A DNA stretch of 64,000 bases from Actinomycetota bacterium. Its GTDB lineage: Bacteria; Actinomycetota; Actinomycetes; S36-B12; FW305-bin1. Within the stretch, counting starts at the first letter, position 1, and every line of letters starts with the position of its first letter. Positions 42,124 through 51,243 of the stretch are shown piece after piece. The position numbers and the translations under genes were made by a program. The notes beneath the pieces were generated by a model. It saw only the letters and a program-made list of their open reading frames with translations. It searched no databases and had not been told where the DNA came from. The stretch covers positions 390,690 through 454,689 of the forward strand of contig SCTR01000007.1 in NCBI GenBank assembly GCA_004297305.1, given 5' to 3'.

Positions 42124-42987
42124 TCAGGCCAGGTCGGCCTGCCGGGCGAGCACCTCGCGGGCCAACCGCCGGTAGGAATCCGCCGCGCGCGAGGTGCTGG
42201 CGTAGCTGAGGATCGACTCGCCGATGACACTGGTCTCCGGAAACTTCACCGTACGGTTGATCACCGTGTGAAACACCTTGTCCCCGAAGGCGTCGACCAG
42301 GCGGGCCAAGACCTCACGACCGTGCACGGTACGGGCGTCGTACATCGTCGCGAGCAGACCCTCGACCTGCAGCCGCGGATTGATGCGCTCCCGGACCTTC
42401 TCGATCGTCTCCATGAGCAACGCGACGCCGCGCAGCGCGAAGTACTCGCATTCCAACGGAATGATCACGGCGTCAGAGGCCGCCAGGGCGTTGACCGTCA
42501 GCAGCCCCAACGACGGCTGGCAGTCGATCAGCACCACGTCGTAGTCGGCCAGTACCGGCCCGATGGCCCGCGACAGCGCGTTCTCCCGGCCGACCTCGTT
42601 GACCAGCTGGATCTCGGCGGCCGACAGGTCGATGTTGGCCGGCAGCAGGTCCACCCCGGCAGAGCCGGTATCCAGCAGCACGTCGCCGATCTTGACCCCG
42701 CGGCCCATGACCAGGTCGTAGACCGTCGTGTCGAGTTCAAGCGGGTTGACGCCGAGCCCGACCGACAGGGCGCCCTGCGGGTCGAAATCGACCAGCAGGA
42801 CCCGGCGTCCCAGTTCACCCAGCGCCGCGCCCAGGTTGATCGTCGAGGTCGTCTTGCCGACGCCGCCCTTCTGGTTGCACATCGACACGACACGGGCCGG
42901 ACCGTGGCTGGTCAGCGCGGCGGGCATCGGGATGTCGGGGACCGGCCGGCCGGTGGGTCCGGTGGCCCGCTCCTGGCTGTCGGTCAT
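42124..42987 (-). CDS. ParA/Soj-family ATPase
   Basis: About 287 residues from the ATG at 42987 (GAGGTG before it). The deviant Walker A motif is KGGVGKTT in RVVSMCNQKGGVGKTTSTIN. The Walker A' region reads RVLLVDFDPQGALSVGLGVN, and Walker B DYDVVLIDCQPSLGLLTVNA. This is the scpAB-linked ParA (Rv1708 position), not the oriC-linked parAB, as no parB follows. It likely helps place the chromosome or the SMC complex. The first 40 residues are variable. Confidence 0.92.
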   Translation of the reverse strand: MTDSQERATGPTGRPVPDIPMPAALTSHGPARVVSMCNQKGGVGKTTSTINLGAALGELGRRVLLVDFDPQGALSVGLGVNPLELDTTVYDLVMGRGVKIGDVLLDTGSAGVDLLPANIDLSAAEIQLVNEVGRENALSRAIGPVLADYDVVLIDCQPSLGLLTVNALAASDAVIIPLECEYFALRGVALLMETIEKVRERINPRLQVEGLLATMYDARTVHGREVLARLVDAFGDKVFHTVINRTVKFPETSVIGESILSYASTSRAADSYRRLAREVLARQADLA

Positions 42988-43104
42988 GATCACCTCGTCA
43001 CCTCGCCGCTGCTGCGTCACCGCACCGGAACCGTACGGCACGGTCGCGGACCCGGCGGCCAGACGCCGCCGACACGCGACGGCGACTCGCCGGTGCAGGC
43101 GGGG

Positions 43105-44106
43105 TCAGTGGCGGGCCCGCGGATGGGCAGCGGCGTACACCTCGCGTAGCCGTTCCACGGTGACCAGCGTGTAGATCTGCGTGGTCGTCACCGACGCGTG
43201 CCCGAGCAACTCCTGGACGACTCGGACGTCCGCGCCGCCGTCGAGCAGGTGGGTCGCGAACGAGTGCCGCAGCGTGTGCGGCGAGACCACGGCGGTCACC
43301 TTCGCCCGTGTCGCGATCTGCTGCAGCACGCTCCATGCGCTCTGCCGCGACAACCGCCCACCGCGGGCGTTGAGGAAGACCGCCGGGGTGCCACGGCCGG
43401 CGGCCGCCAGGACCGGACGGCCGCGCACGTACCAGGCGTCCAGCGCGCTCAGGGCAGCGCGGCCGAGCGGGACCCGCCGCTGTTTGCCGCCCTTGCCCTC
43501 CAACAACACACTGCGCCCCTCGACGTCGATGTCGTCGACGTCCAGACCCACCGCCTCGCTGATCCTCGCTCCGGTGCCGTAGAGCACCTCGAGCAAAGCC
43601 ATGTCCCGCAGACGAACCGGGCTGTCTGCCGGTCCGGCGGCGGCGATGAGCCGTTCCACCTCGTCCACCGAGATGGCCTTGGGGAGGCGCCGGGTCGGGT
43701 TCGGTGGACGAACGGTGCGGCTCGGGTCGGCTCGGGTGAGGCCCTCGCGAGCGGCGAAACGGTGGAAGCCGCGGACCGCGACCAGAGCGCGGGTGGCCGA
43801 CGGGACGGCCAACGGGGGGTGGTCGGCGTCGCCGGCGTGCAGGGCGGCGACGAACCCGGCGATGTGGTTGTCGTCCAACGCATCGAGCGTCGTCCGCTGC
43901 AGTGAGTGGCAGAACTCCCGGTAGCGCCGCAGATCTCGCCGGTAGGACGCCACGGAGTTCGCGGCAAGGCCACGTTCGACGGTGAGATGGTCGAGGTACG
44001 TCGCCAGCGCGGCGTCCAGCGCCACACCGGAGTCTGCTGGGCCGCGTCGCGGCGACGCGTCGGGATCGGACGCCTCGCCCACCGACGCGACATTACCTGA
44101 CACCAC
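43105..44106 (-). CDS. xerD: Tyrosine recombinase XerD
   Basis: A protein of 333 residues. The N-terminal core-binding domain includes [20 protein letters not shown]. The catalytic domain has Arg in [20 protein letters not shown], Lys in [16 protein letters not shown]-x2-R in [20 protein letters not shown], His in [14 protein letters not shown] and the nucleophilic Tyr in that last motif. It resolves chromosome dimers at dif with XerC. The locus next to parA and scpA and near pyrG is the conserved actinobacterial xerD site, so this is not a mobile-element integrase. The N-terminal 25 residues are extra. Confidence 0.95.
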   Translation of the reverse strand: MVSGNVASVGEASDPDASPRRGPADSGVALDAALATYLDHLTVERGLAANSVASYRRDLRRYREFCHSLQRTTLDALDDNHIAGFVAALHAGDADHPPLAVPSATRALVAVRGFHRFAAREGLTRADPSRTVRPPNPTRRLPKAISVDEVERLIAAAGPADSPVRLRDMALLEVLYGTGARISEAVGLDVDDIDVEGRSVLLEGKGGKQRRVPLGRAALSALDAWYVRGRPVLAAAGRGTPAVFLNARGGRLSRQSAWSVLQQIATRAKVTAVVSPHTLRHSFATHLLDGGADVRVVQELLGHASVTTTQIYTLVTVERLREVYAAAHPRARH

Positions 44107-44130
44107 GGCGTCCGCTGCCGCTGCGGCGGG

Positions 44131-45246
44131 TCAGGCCAGGGCGGCGGCGGGACTCAGTTGCGGGACGCCGAGTGCGGCGGCCACCGCGGGATGGACGACC
44201 TGCCCGTCGTGGACGTTCAGTCCCGCAGCCAGTGCCGGGTTGTCGCGGCAGGCCTGCGCCCAGCCGTTGTCCGCCAACGCGATCGCGTACGGCAACGTCA
44301 CGTTGGTCAGCGCATAGGTCGAGGTATGCGGAACCGCACCGGGCATGTTGGTGACGCAGTAGAACACCGAGTCCGCGACCCGGTAGGTGGGATCGTCGTG
44401 GGTCGTGGGGCGGGTGTCCTCGAAGCAGCCGCCCTGGTCCACCGAGATGTCGACCAGGACCGAGCCGGGCTTCATCGCGCGCACCATCTCGTGCGTGACC
44501 AGACGCGGCGCCTTCGCGCCCGGTACGAGGACCGCACCGATGACCAGATCGGCATCGGCGATCGCCCGCTGGATCTCGTAGGTGTTCGACACCACCGTCT
44601 GCAGGTGGCCCTGGTAGATCGCGTCCGCCTGCCGCAACCGCGCAACGTCGATGTCCAGCAACAACACCTCGGCCTGCATGCCCAAGGCGATCGCCGCCGC
44701 GTTCATGCCGGCCACCCCGGCGCCCAGCACCACCACCTTGGCCGCGTACACCCCCGACACACCACCGAGCAACGTCCCGCGGCCGCCGTACGCCCGCATC
44801 AGGGCGTGAGCACCGACCTGCGGGGCCAGCCGGCCGGCCACCTCCGACATCGGCGCGAGCAGCGGCAGCGAGCGGTCCGGCAGCACCACCGTCTCGTAGG
44901 CGATGGCGGTCGCCCGGGCAGCCACCAGAGCGTCCGCGCACTCGCGCGAGGCGGCCAGATGGAGGTAGGCGAACAGGATCTGGCCGGCCCGGATACGCGG
45001 ATACTCGGCCGCGACCGGCTCCTTGACCTTGAGGATCAGTTCCGCCTGTGCCCAGACCTCGTCCGGCCCGTCGGCCAACACCGCGCCGGCAGCCGCGTAC
45101 TCGTCGTCGGTGATCGCCGACCCGACGCCGGCCCCGCGTTCGACGACCACCTGATGGCCATGCCGGTGCAACTCGAGCACGCCCGCCGGTGTCACGGCGA
45201 CCCGGTACTCGTTGTTCTTCACCTCACGGGGAATCCCGACCCTCAC
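44131..45246 (-). CDS. ald: Alanine dehydrogenase
   Basis: A protein of 371 residues from the GTG at 45246: [60 protein letters not shown] (substrate His), and the NAD-binding loop [20 protein letters not shown]. Ald reversibly deaminates L-alanine to pyruvate. An in-frame upstream extension exists but is not conserved. It lies 25 bases upstream of xerD on the same strand. The divergent sulfite-exporter gene starts 164 bases away. Confidence 0.96.
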   Translation of the reverse strand: MRVGIPREVKNNEYRVAVTPAGVLELHRHGHQVVVERGAGVGSAITDDEYAAAGAVLADGPDEVWAQAELILKVKEPVAAEYPRIRAGQILFAYLHLAASRECADALVAARATAIAYETVVLPDRSLPLLAPMSEVAGRLAPQVGAHALMRAYGGRGTLLGGVSGVYAAKVVVLGAGVAGMNAAAIALGMQAEVLLLDIDVARLRQADAIYQGHLQTVVSNTYEIQRAIADADLVIGAVLVPGAKAPRLVTHEMVRAMKPGSVLVDISVDQGGCFEDTRPTTHDDPTYRVADSVFYCVTNMPGAVPHTSTYALTNVTLPYAIALADNGWAQACRDNPALAAGLNVHDGQVVHPAVAAALGVPQLSPAAALA

Positions 45247-45409
45247 GCTGCCACCCTCACTTCCGACCTCGCCGCCACGAGCCGGCACCCGCCCGCTGCA
45301 GACCGCCTCGTGCCGACGGCCATGTCGAGTCCCGCCGTCCTCGACCACCGCCGCCTCGACCACCGCCGTCCTCGACACTGTCTCGGCAGGTCATGCATAC
45401 TCGCCCGCC

Positions 45410-46342
45410 GTGCCCGACGTGAACCTGGTGATGACACTGGGCGGGCTGATCGCCGGTGTCGTCGTCGGCCTGACGGGCCTGGGCGGGGCGGCCATCGTGA
45501 CGCCGATGCTCATGCTGGTCTTCGGTGTGCCGTCGGCCACCGCGGTGTCCACCGACGTGGTGACCGCCGCCATTACCAAGCCGGTCGGCTCGATCGTGCA
45601 CCTGCGGCGGCGTACGCCGTACCTGCCCGTCGTGGGCTGGCTGACCCTCGGCTCGGTACCCGGGGTCCTCGTCGGCACCTGGTTCTTCGCCCGGATCGCC
45701 GGCGACAGCCACGGCAATGACACGCTGCGTCGCCTGGTCGGCATCACCCTGGTCGTCGCGGTGGTGGTGTCGCTGTCGCGCGGGGCGATCGGCCGGCGCG
45801 CGGCCGCGGTCGAGGCGACCGACACGCTGCCGGCCAGTGCCGGCCGGAACCTGCTGACCGGGCTGATCGGTCTGGTCGTCGGCCTCATCGTGGGAGTCAC
45901 CTCGGTCGGATCCGGCACCCTGATCGCGGCCAGCCTGCTGCTGATCTACCCGATGATGCGCGCGTCGCGGCTGGTCGGCACGGACCTGGTCCAGGCCGTG
46001 CCGATGCTCGCGGCCGGGGCGATCGCGCACGCCGGCATCGGCGGCGTGGACCTCGGCATCGTGATCTCGCTGCTGCTCGGCCAGATTCCCGGGGTGTGGC
46101 TGGGGGCGCGGATCTCCAGCCGGTACGACGGGCAGGAGCTGCGGTGGCTGCTGCTGGCGATCGTCGGATCGTCCGCCATCGCGCTGCTGGGCGCGCCGGC
46201 CTGGCTGGCCACGACGGTGTCGATCGTCAGCATCGCTTCGCTGGGCAGCCTGGTCCTCGTCCGAGCGCTGCGGCACCGGCGGCATCCGGCCGGCACCTCG
46301 GCCGACTCCCCGGGCCAGGCCTCCGCCGGTCGCCGGCACTAG
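45410..46342 (+). CDS. TauE/SafE-family membrane exporter
   Basis: About 310 residues with eight predicted membrane helices in two halves. The first has LGGLIAGVVVGLTGLGGAAI and VTPMLMLVFGVPSATAVSTD, the second LIGLVVGLIVGVTSVGSGTL. The duplicated G-x-G-G/S loops are the TauE/SafE signature for export of small sulfonates, sulfite or related anions. A CATACT -10 ends nine bases before the GTG start, so the message may be near-leaderless. The C-terminal tail is part of a 39-base duplication. Confidence 0.88.
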   Translation: MPDVNLVMTLGGLIAGVVVGLTGLGGAAIVTPMLMLVFGVPSATAVSTDVVTAAITKPVGSIVHLRRRTPYLPVVGWLTLGSVPGVLVGTWFFARIAGDSHGNDTLRRLVGITLVVAVVVSLSRGAIGRRAAAVEATDTLPASAGRNLLTGLIGLVVGLIVGVTSVGSGTLIAASLLLIYPMMRASRLVGTDLVQAVPMLAAGAIAHAGIGGVDLGIVISLLLGQIPGVWLGARISSRYDGQELRWLLLAIVGSSAIALLGAPAWLATTVSIVSIASLGSLVLVRALRHRRHPAGTSADSPGQASAGRRH

Positions 46343-46402
46343 CGGGACCTCGCTGCCCGATCCGCCGGTCGCCGGCGCTGGCGGGACTTCGCTGCCCGAT
46401 CC
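46325..46402. repeat. 39-base tandem duplication at the end of the TauE/SafE gene
   Basis: Two copies of GCCGGTCGCCGGCxCTxGCG followed by GGACxTCGCTGCCCGATCC, at 46325-46363 and 46364-46402, differ at a few bases. The first copy contains the stop codon region of the exporter gene. The second lies in the convergent gap before the Nudix gene. Thirty-nine bases is also the unit of the duplication at 58075-58152. Confidence 0.8.
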
Positions 46403-46483
46403 GCTGGGTCCGCCTGGCATCGGCCCGCGCTGCCCGCCGGTGCCCGGCACCGGCCTGCCGGCAGCGGCGGCCGTGGGCTCCTG

Positions 46484-47155
46484 CTACCGAGGCGGCCGGG
46501 CGACGGCGCGCAGCCACTCGGCGTCCGCCGGGCGGAGCCCTGCCCAGCCCGCGTGTCGAGCAGCGGCGGCGGCGAGGATCCCGGCGACCGCCGTCGGATT
46601 GTGCAGTTGGCCCTGCAGCACCAGGCGTACGGCGTCATCGAGCGGGACCCAGGCGCGCGGCAGGTGCTCCTCCTCGGCTTCACCGGTGCGCGGCCGGCCA
46701 TCCACCGCGGCGACGAGGTCGCGTGCCAGGTAGATCCGGATCGCCTCGTCGCTCCCGCCCGGCGTCGTGAACTGGTCGACCAGCACGTGCCAGGTCTCGG
46801 CCTGGTAACCGGCCTCTTCGAGCAGCTCGCGTTTGGCCGTGGTCAGCGGCGGCTCGCCGTCGACGTCGAGCAGGCCGGCGGGCGGCTCGAACAGATATCC
46901 GCCCACCGGGTGCCGGTACTGCCGGATCAGCAGCACCCGATCGTCGTCGTCCAGCGCCACGATGCCGACCGCGCCCGGGTGGCGGACGACGTCGCGCACG
47001 ACGACGTGGCCGGCGAGGTCGATGGTGTCGGTCGTGACCGCCCATTTCGCGCCGCGGTACTGCTCGATCGACGACCGGACCGGCCAGGGAGCCACCTCGT
47101 CGGCGACCGACGCCGACCAGTCCTCGTCGAGGGCCGCGACGGTGCGCTCGTTCAC
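46484..47155 (-). CDS. Nudix hydrolase, ADP-ribose pyrophosphatase type
   Basis: A protein of 223 residues. The Nudix box lies in [20 protein letters not shown], continuing EEAGYQ, and is preceded by [20 protein letters not shown], the dimer-swapped substrate segment of ADP-ribose pyrophosphatases. It should hydrolyse ADP-ribose or related nucleotide sugars. The start GTG overlaps the pyrG stop (GTGA). The pyrG-Nudix order is the same as Rv1699-Rv1700. Confidence 0.92.
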   Translation of the reverse strand: MNERTVAALDEDWSASVADEVAPWPVRSSIEQYRGAKWAVTTDTIDLAGHVVVRDVVRHPGAVGIVALDDDDRVLLIRQYRHPVGGYLFEPPAGLLDVDGEPPLTTAKRELLEEAGYQAETWHVLVDQFTTPGGSDEAIRIYLARDLVAAVDGRPRTGEAEEEHLPRAWVPLDDAVRLVLQGQLHNPTAVAGILAAAAARHAGWAGLRPADAEWLRAVARPPR

Positions 47156-48810
47156 GCGTCCAGCGTGATGACGGTCCGGGCCTGGCGGCGTGCCAGCGCC
47201 GCCCCGACCACTCCGGCGAACAGCGGGTGGGCGCGGGTCGGCCGCGAGCGGAACTCCGGATGCGCCTGGGTCCCGACGTAGAACGGGTGGACGTCGCGCG
47301 GCAACTCGACGTACTCCACCAACCGGCCGTCCGGCGACGTCCCGGAGAAGACCAGACCTGCCTCTTCGAGCCGGCCGCGATACGCGTTGTTGACCTCGTA
47401 TCGATGGCGGTGCCGCTCGTCGACGTACGGCTGGCCGTAGGACGCCCGCACGATGCTGCCGTCCAACAACTTCGCCGGATACAGGCCCAACCGCATCGTG
47501 CCGCCCATGTCCCGCTCGCCGGCCACCACGTCGCGCTGGTCCGCCATCGTCGCCACGACCGGGTGAGGCGTCGTCTCGTCGAACTCCGCCGAGTTCGCCT
47601 GGTCCAGCCCGGCCCGGTGACGGGCGAACTCGATGACCATGCACTGCAATCCCAGGCACAGCCCGAGCACCGGGATCTCGTTCTCCCGCGCATACTTCAG
47701 GGCGGCGAGTTTGCCTTCGATCCCGCGGACCCCGAAACCGCCTGGGACACAGATACCGTCGAGATCGCCCAGTTCGCGGGCAGCGCCGTCGGCAGTGATG
47801 CAGTCATCGCTGGTCACCCAGCGCAGCACGACTCGGCAGTCGTGGTGGAAACCCCCGGCGCGCAGCGCCTCGGTCACACTCAGGTAGGCGTCGGGCAGGT
47901 CGACGTACTTGCCGACCAGCCCGATGGTGACCTCGTGGGCAGGCTGGTGAACCCGCCGCAGCAGCCGCGACCAGTCCGTCCAGTCCACGTCGCGGAACGG
48001 CAGACCGAGCCGTCGTACGACGTAGGCGTCCAGGCCCTCGGAGTGCAGGACCTTCGGGATGTCGTAAATGCTCGGTGCGTCGACTGCCGCCACCACCGCC
48101 TCGGTGTCGACGTCGCACATGAGCGAGATCTTGCGCTTGATGCTTTGCGGCACAGGGCGATCCGCGCGCAACACGATGGCATCGGGCTGGATACCGATGT
48201 TGCGCAGCGCCGCGACGCTGTGCTGGGTGGGCTTGGTCTTCAGTTCTCCGGACGGCCCGATATACGGCAGCAACGACACGTGCAGGAAGAAGACGTTGTC
48301 GCGCCCGACCTCGTGGCGGACCTGCCGAACCGCCTCGAGGAAGGGCAGCGACTCGATGTCACCGACCGTCCCGCCGACCTCGGTGATGACCACGTCGACC
48401 TCGGGTGTGGCCATGCGACGGATGCGGGACTTGATCTCGTTGGTGATGTGCGGAATCACCTGGACGGTGTCGCCCAGATACTCGCCACGACGTTCCTTCG
48501 CGATCACCGTCGAATAGACCTGGCCGGTCGTGACGTTCGCCGAACCGTGCAAGTCGGTGTCCAGGAAGCGTTCGTAGTGGCCGACATCCAGGTCGGTCTC
48601 CGCCCCGTCGTCGGTGACGAACACCTCGCCGTGCTGGAACGGGTTCATGGTGCCCGGATCCACGTTGAGATACGGATCGAGCTTCTGCATGGTGACCCGC
48701 AACCCGCGGGCCTTCAGCAGGTTCCCCAGGCTTGAGGCGGTGAGGCCTTTGCCGAGGGACGAGGCGACGCCGCCGGTGACGAACAAGTGCTTGGGCACGG
48801 AGGGGCTCAC
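47152..48810 (-). CDS. pyrG: CTP synthase
   Basis: A protein of 552 residues, normal length. The N-terminal synthase domain begins [20 protein letters not shown] and contains [20 protein letters not shown] and [20 protein letters not shown]. The C-terminal glutamine amidotransferase domain has [18 protein letters not shown] with the nucleophilic Cys, and a His-Pro-Glu near the end (AHPEFRSRP). It makes CTP from UTP, ATP and glutamine. It is the first gene of the leftward pyrG-Nudix pair. Confidence 0.98.
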   Translation of the reverse strand: MSPSVPKHLFVTGGVASSLGKGLTASSLGNLLKARGLRVTMQKLDPYLNVDPGTMNPFQHGEVFVTDDGAETDLDVGHYERFLDTDLHGSANVTTGQVYSTVIAKERRGEYLGDTVQVIPHITNEIKSRIRRMATPEVDVVITEVGGTVGDIESLPFLEAVRQVRHEVGRDNVFFLHVSLLPYIGPSGELKTKPTQHSVAALRNIGIQPDAIVLRADRPVPQSIKRKISLMCDVDTEAVVAAVDAPSIYDIPKVLHSEGLDAYVVRRLGLPFRDVDWTDWSRLLRRVHQPAHEVTIGLVGKYVDLPDAYLSVTEALRAGGFHHDCRVVLRWVTSDDCITADGAARELGDLDGICVPGGFGVRGIEGKLAALKYARENEIPVLGLCLGLQCMVIEFARHRAGLDQANSAEFDETTPHPVVATMADQRDVVAGERDMGGTMRLGLYPAKLLDGSIVRASYGQPYVDERHRHRYEVNNAYRGRLEEAGLVFSGTSPDGRLVEYVELPRDVHPFYVGTQAHPEFRSRPTRAHPLFAGVVGAALARRQARTVITLDA

Positions 48811-49054
48811 GGGCTGCCAGGCTATCAGCGGCAGGCGGCCCGGGACGGCACGACACCGGTTCGACCTCCGGGCAGCTTGCCCGTTTTCCGTACGTGACCG
48901 CCGCCAGATTTCCGGCGGAAACGGCCCGATCGGTCGCGTCCCTCGTGATCACTGGTACCGATGTTGCTATTGGGACCAATGAGATGATCCACGTCACAAT
49001 GCGGTCACAGCAACGTCTCCCGATGCCCTACCTCGGCTGCTAGCGTCCCCGCCC

Positions 49055-49495
49055 GTGCAGATTTCTCGTCGGCTCGCACGGTCCGCCGCCCCTGCCATGG
49101 CATTCGGCACAGTCGCCGTCGGTCTCGCCGTCCCACTGCCCGCCGCCGACGCCGCCATGGCGCCTGCGGCGACCGTGGTGCGGGCAGCCACTGCCGACGT
49201 GACCCGCACGGTCGCCGCACGGACGTCGCGCGCGGCCCGCAAGGCCATCCCGTTCCGCGTCTGGCGGTCCTCGCCGTACGCCCGGAAGATCGTGGCCCGC
49301 GAATCCGGTGGCAGCTGCACCGTGGTCAACCGCCGCGGACCGTGGCGGGGCCGCTGGCAGATGACCGACTCGCTGTGGCGCGCCTACGGCGGCCTGGCGT
49401 ACGCCAAGCACCCGGAGAAGGCCAGCTGCGGGCAGCAGGACAAGGTCGCCTACCGGATCTGGCTGGCCAACGGCTACTCCCACTGGGGCGGATAG
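49055..49495 (+). CDS. Secreted transglycosylase-like (lysozyme-fold) protein
   Basis: A protein of 146 residues: a signal peptide (MQISRRLARSAAPAMAFGTV, AVGLAVPLPAADAA), a linker, and a small domain ARKIVARESGGSCTVVNRRG, GRWQMTDSLWRAYGGLAYA, ending SCGQQDKVAYRIWLANGYSH. The catalytic Glu in IVARESGG and the G-x-W/Y-Q helix are those of the resuscitation-factor/transglycosylase-like fold. It should act on peptidoglycan outside the cell. The GTG start has no clear ribosome site. The 3' end overlaps the convergent DUF885 gene by 22 bases. Confidence 0.8.
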   Translation: MQISRRLARSAAPAMAFGTVAVGLAVPLPAADAAMAPAATVVRAATADVTRTVAARTSRAARKAIPFRVWRSSPYARKIVARESGGSCTVVNRRGPWRGRWQMTDSLWRAYGGLAYAKHPEKASCGQQDKVAYRIWLANGYSHWGG

Positions 49496-51243
49496 CTCGC
49501 CATCTCGCGTTCGAACGGGTCCAGTCCCATCGGGCCCAGCCGTAGCGCGTGCATGTGCCAGTCCTTCAGGCTGAACCGTTCCCCCAGCCGCGCCTGGGCG
49601 GCCGCCCTGCTGCGCAACCACACCTGCTCGCCCACCTTGTACGAGATGGCCTGTCCGGGCAGGCCGAGGTAGCGGTCGACCTCGGAGGCCGCGAAGTCCG
49701 GGGCAAGCCACGCGGCCTCGCGCAGCAGCGCCACACCGAAGTCGGCGTCCACCGTCCGGCCGGACATCGCCCCGCGACCCGCCGGCACCGGCAGCCGCAG
49801 GTGCATCCCGATGTCCAGCACGATCCGCGCCGCCCGCATCGCCTGCGCCGACAGATAGCCCAGCTCGACGGCGGGGTCGGCGAAGAACCCGAGTTCGTCC
49901 ATCAGCCGCTCGGCGTACAGCGCCCAGCCCTCGCCGTACCCACTGGTCCACCCGAAGGTGCGCTGAAAGCGGCTGAGCCGGTCCCGTTCCAGGGTGGCGG
50001 TGCCGACCTGCAGGTGGTGACCGGGGACGCTCTCGTGGTACCAGACGCTGACCAGCCACCATCGCGGGAACACCTCGGCGCCTCGCGTGGGGTACCAGGT
50101 CGAGCCGGGCCGGGTCAGATCTTCGCTGGGCGGCACGTAGTACGGCGCCGCCGCGCTGCCCTCGGCTGCCAGCCGGACCTGGCATTCCCGGATGCGGGGA
50201 TCGATATCGAAGACCGCGCCGTCCACGGCCCCGATCGCGTCGTCGGTCAACCCCCGCAGAAACTCCAGGAGTGCCTCGGTACCCGCGATCTGAAACCGTG
50301 AGTCGTTGTCCAGCAACGACTTCACATCCTGCAGCGTGCCGGTCGGCAACACCTTGGCGCCTGCCGCGCGCATCAGTTCCGCGATGCGGTCCAACTCCTG
50401 CCAGCCCCACGCGTATGTCGCCTCGAGGTCGACATCGCAACCGTTCCACGCACGCGCCTGACGTGCATAGCGTTGCGCGCCAACAGGATCCTCGGGATCG
50501 GCGCGCGGAGCGTACTGCTCGCGCAACCAGGTCGCTGCCCCGCCGAACGCCTCCTCGGCCACCGCCGCGGCCGTCGTGAGCTCGTCGCTGTCGGCGGCCG
50601 GCAGGCGGCGGACGTACGACGTGAACCACCCGGCCGCGAACGCTTCGGCCTGGTCGGCCACCGCCAGCGCCTGCCGCCGCGCCGCCGGCGTACCGGCTGC
50701 CACCCCGTCCAGCAGCGCGGACTGCCAGGAGGCGACCGCTTCCGGTACGGCCAGCAGGCGGGCCCGGACGTCCGCACGGCCGGCGGCATCGGCACCGGGC
50801 ATCAGGTCGAAGACCATGCGGATGCTGTGCAGCGGCGAAGCCAGGACGTTCAGGTCCCGCAGCCCGTCGCCGGCGTCGTGCAGGGCGAGCAGCGAGGTGA
50901 GCCGTTCGGTCATCACCGCGGCGGCGACGCGGTCGTGGGCACCGGTGACCGGCAGGCCGGCGAGCTCGGTCAGCGTGGTGCGCGCCAGCAGCGCCCGATC
51001 GTCCTGGGCGGCAGCGGAGAAGTCGGTGAGCCGGTCGTCGAAGCCGGCCACGCCGAGCTCGGTCGCGGCGCACGGATCCATCGCCGCCAGTCGCTCGACG
51101 TAGGACGAGGCGAGGGCGAACACCGGACTCAGCTGGCCGGGCTGCGCTGCGCGGCCTGCGGCGTCGGGCTGCTCCGGCCGGTCGCGGTACTCGGGCTGGT
51201 CGGCCTGCTCCGGCTGCTCCTGTGGCGTTTCGGGACCTGTCAT
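49474..51243 (-). CDS. DUF885-family metallopeptidase-like protein
   Basis: A protein of 589 residues. The family signature HESVPGHHLQ is present in WYHESVPGHHLQVGTATLER, with a second block GYGEGWALYAERLMDELGFF holding the glutamate ligand. An Asp/Gln/Pro-rich N-terminal tail of about 35 residues precedes the helical body. The HExxH-like motif suggests a zinc-dependent peptidase, though the family's substrate is not known. In mycobacteria steA and steB (Rv1697-Rv1698) occupy the equivalent place between recN and pyrG. The start overlaps the recN stop (ATGA). Confidence 0.88.
   Translation of the reverse strand: MTGPETPQEQPEQADQPEYRDRPEQPDAAGRAAQPGQLSPVFALASSYVERLAAMDPCAATELGVAGFDDRLTDFSAAAQDDRALLARTTLTELAGLPVTGAHDRVAAAVMTERLTSLLALHDAGDGLRDLNVLASPLHSIRMVFDLMPGADAAGRADVRARLLAVPEAVASWQSALLDGVAAGTPAARRQALAVADQAEAFAAGWFTSYVRRLPAADSDELTTAAAVAEEAFGGAATWLREQYAPRADPEDPVGAQRYARQARAWNGCDVDLEATYAWGWQELDRIAELMRAAGAKVLPTGTLQDVKSLLDNDSRFQIAGTEALLEFLRGLTDDAIGAVDGAVFDIDPRIRECQVRLAAEGSAAAPYYVPPSEDLTRPGSTWYPTRGAEVFPRWWLVSVWYHESVPGHHLQVGTATLERDRLSRFQRTFGWTSGYGEGWALYAERLMDELGFFADPAVELGYLSAQAMRAARIVLDIGMHLRLPVPAGRGAMSGRTVDADFGVALLREAAWLAPDFAASEVDRYLGLPGQAISYKVGEQVWLRSRAAAQARLGERFSLKDWHMHALRLGPMGLDPFEREMASYPPQWE

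Noticed and set aside
43105..44106. Phage or element integrase
   Set aside because: The tyrosine recombinase lies in the conserved xerD-parA-scpA neighbourhood and has XerD length and motifs, so it is the chromosomal XerD.
48811..49054. ydaO (c-di-AMP) riboswitch before the secreted transglycosylase-like gene
   Set aside because: Such switches often precede cell-wall lytic genes in actinomycetes, but the conserved core could not be found here; only a short ATTGG/CCAAT palindrome and a small hairpin are visible.
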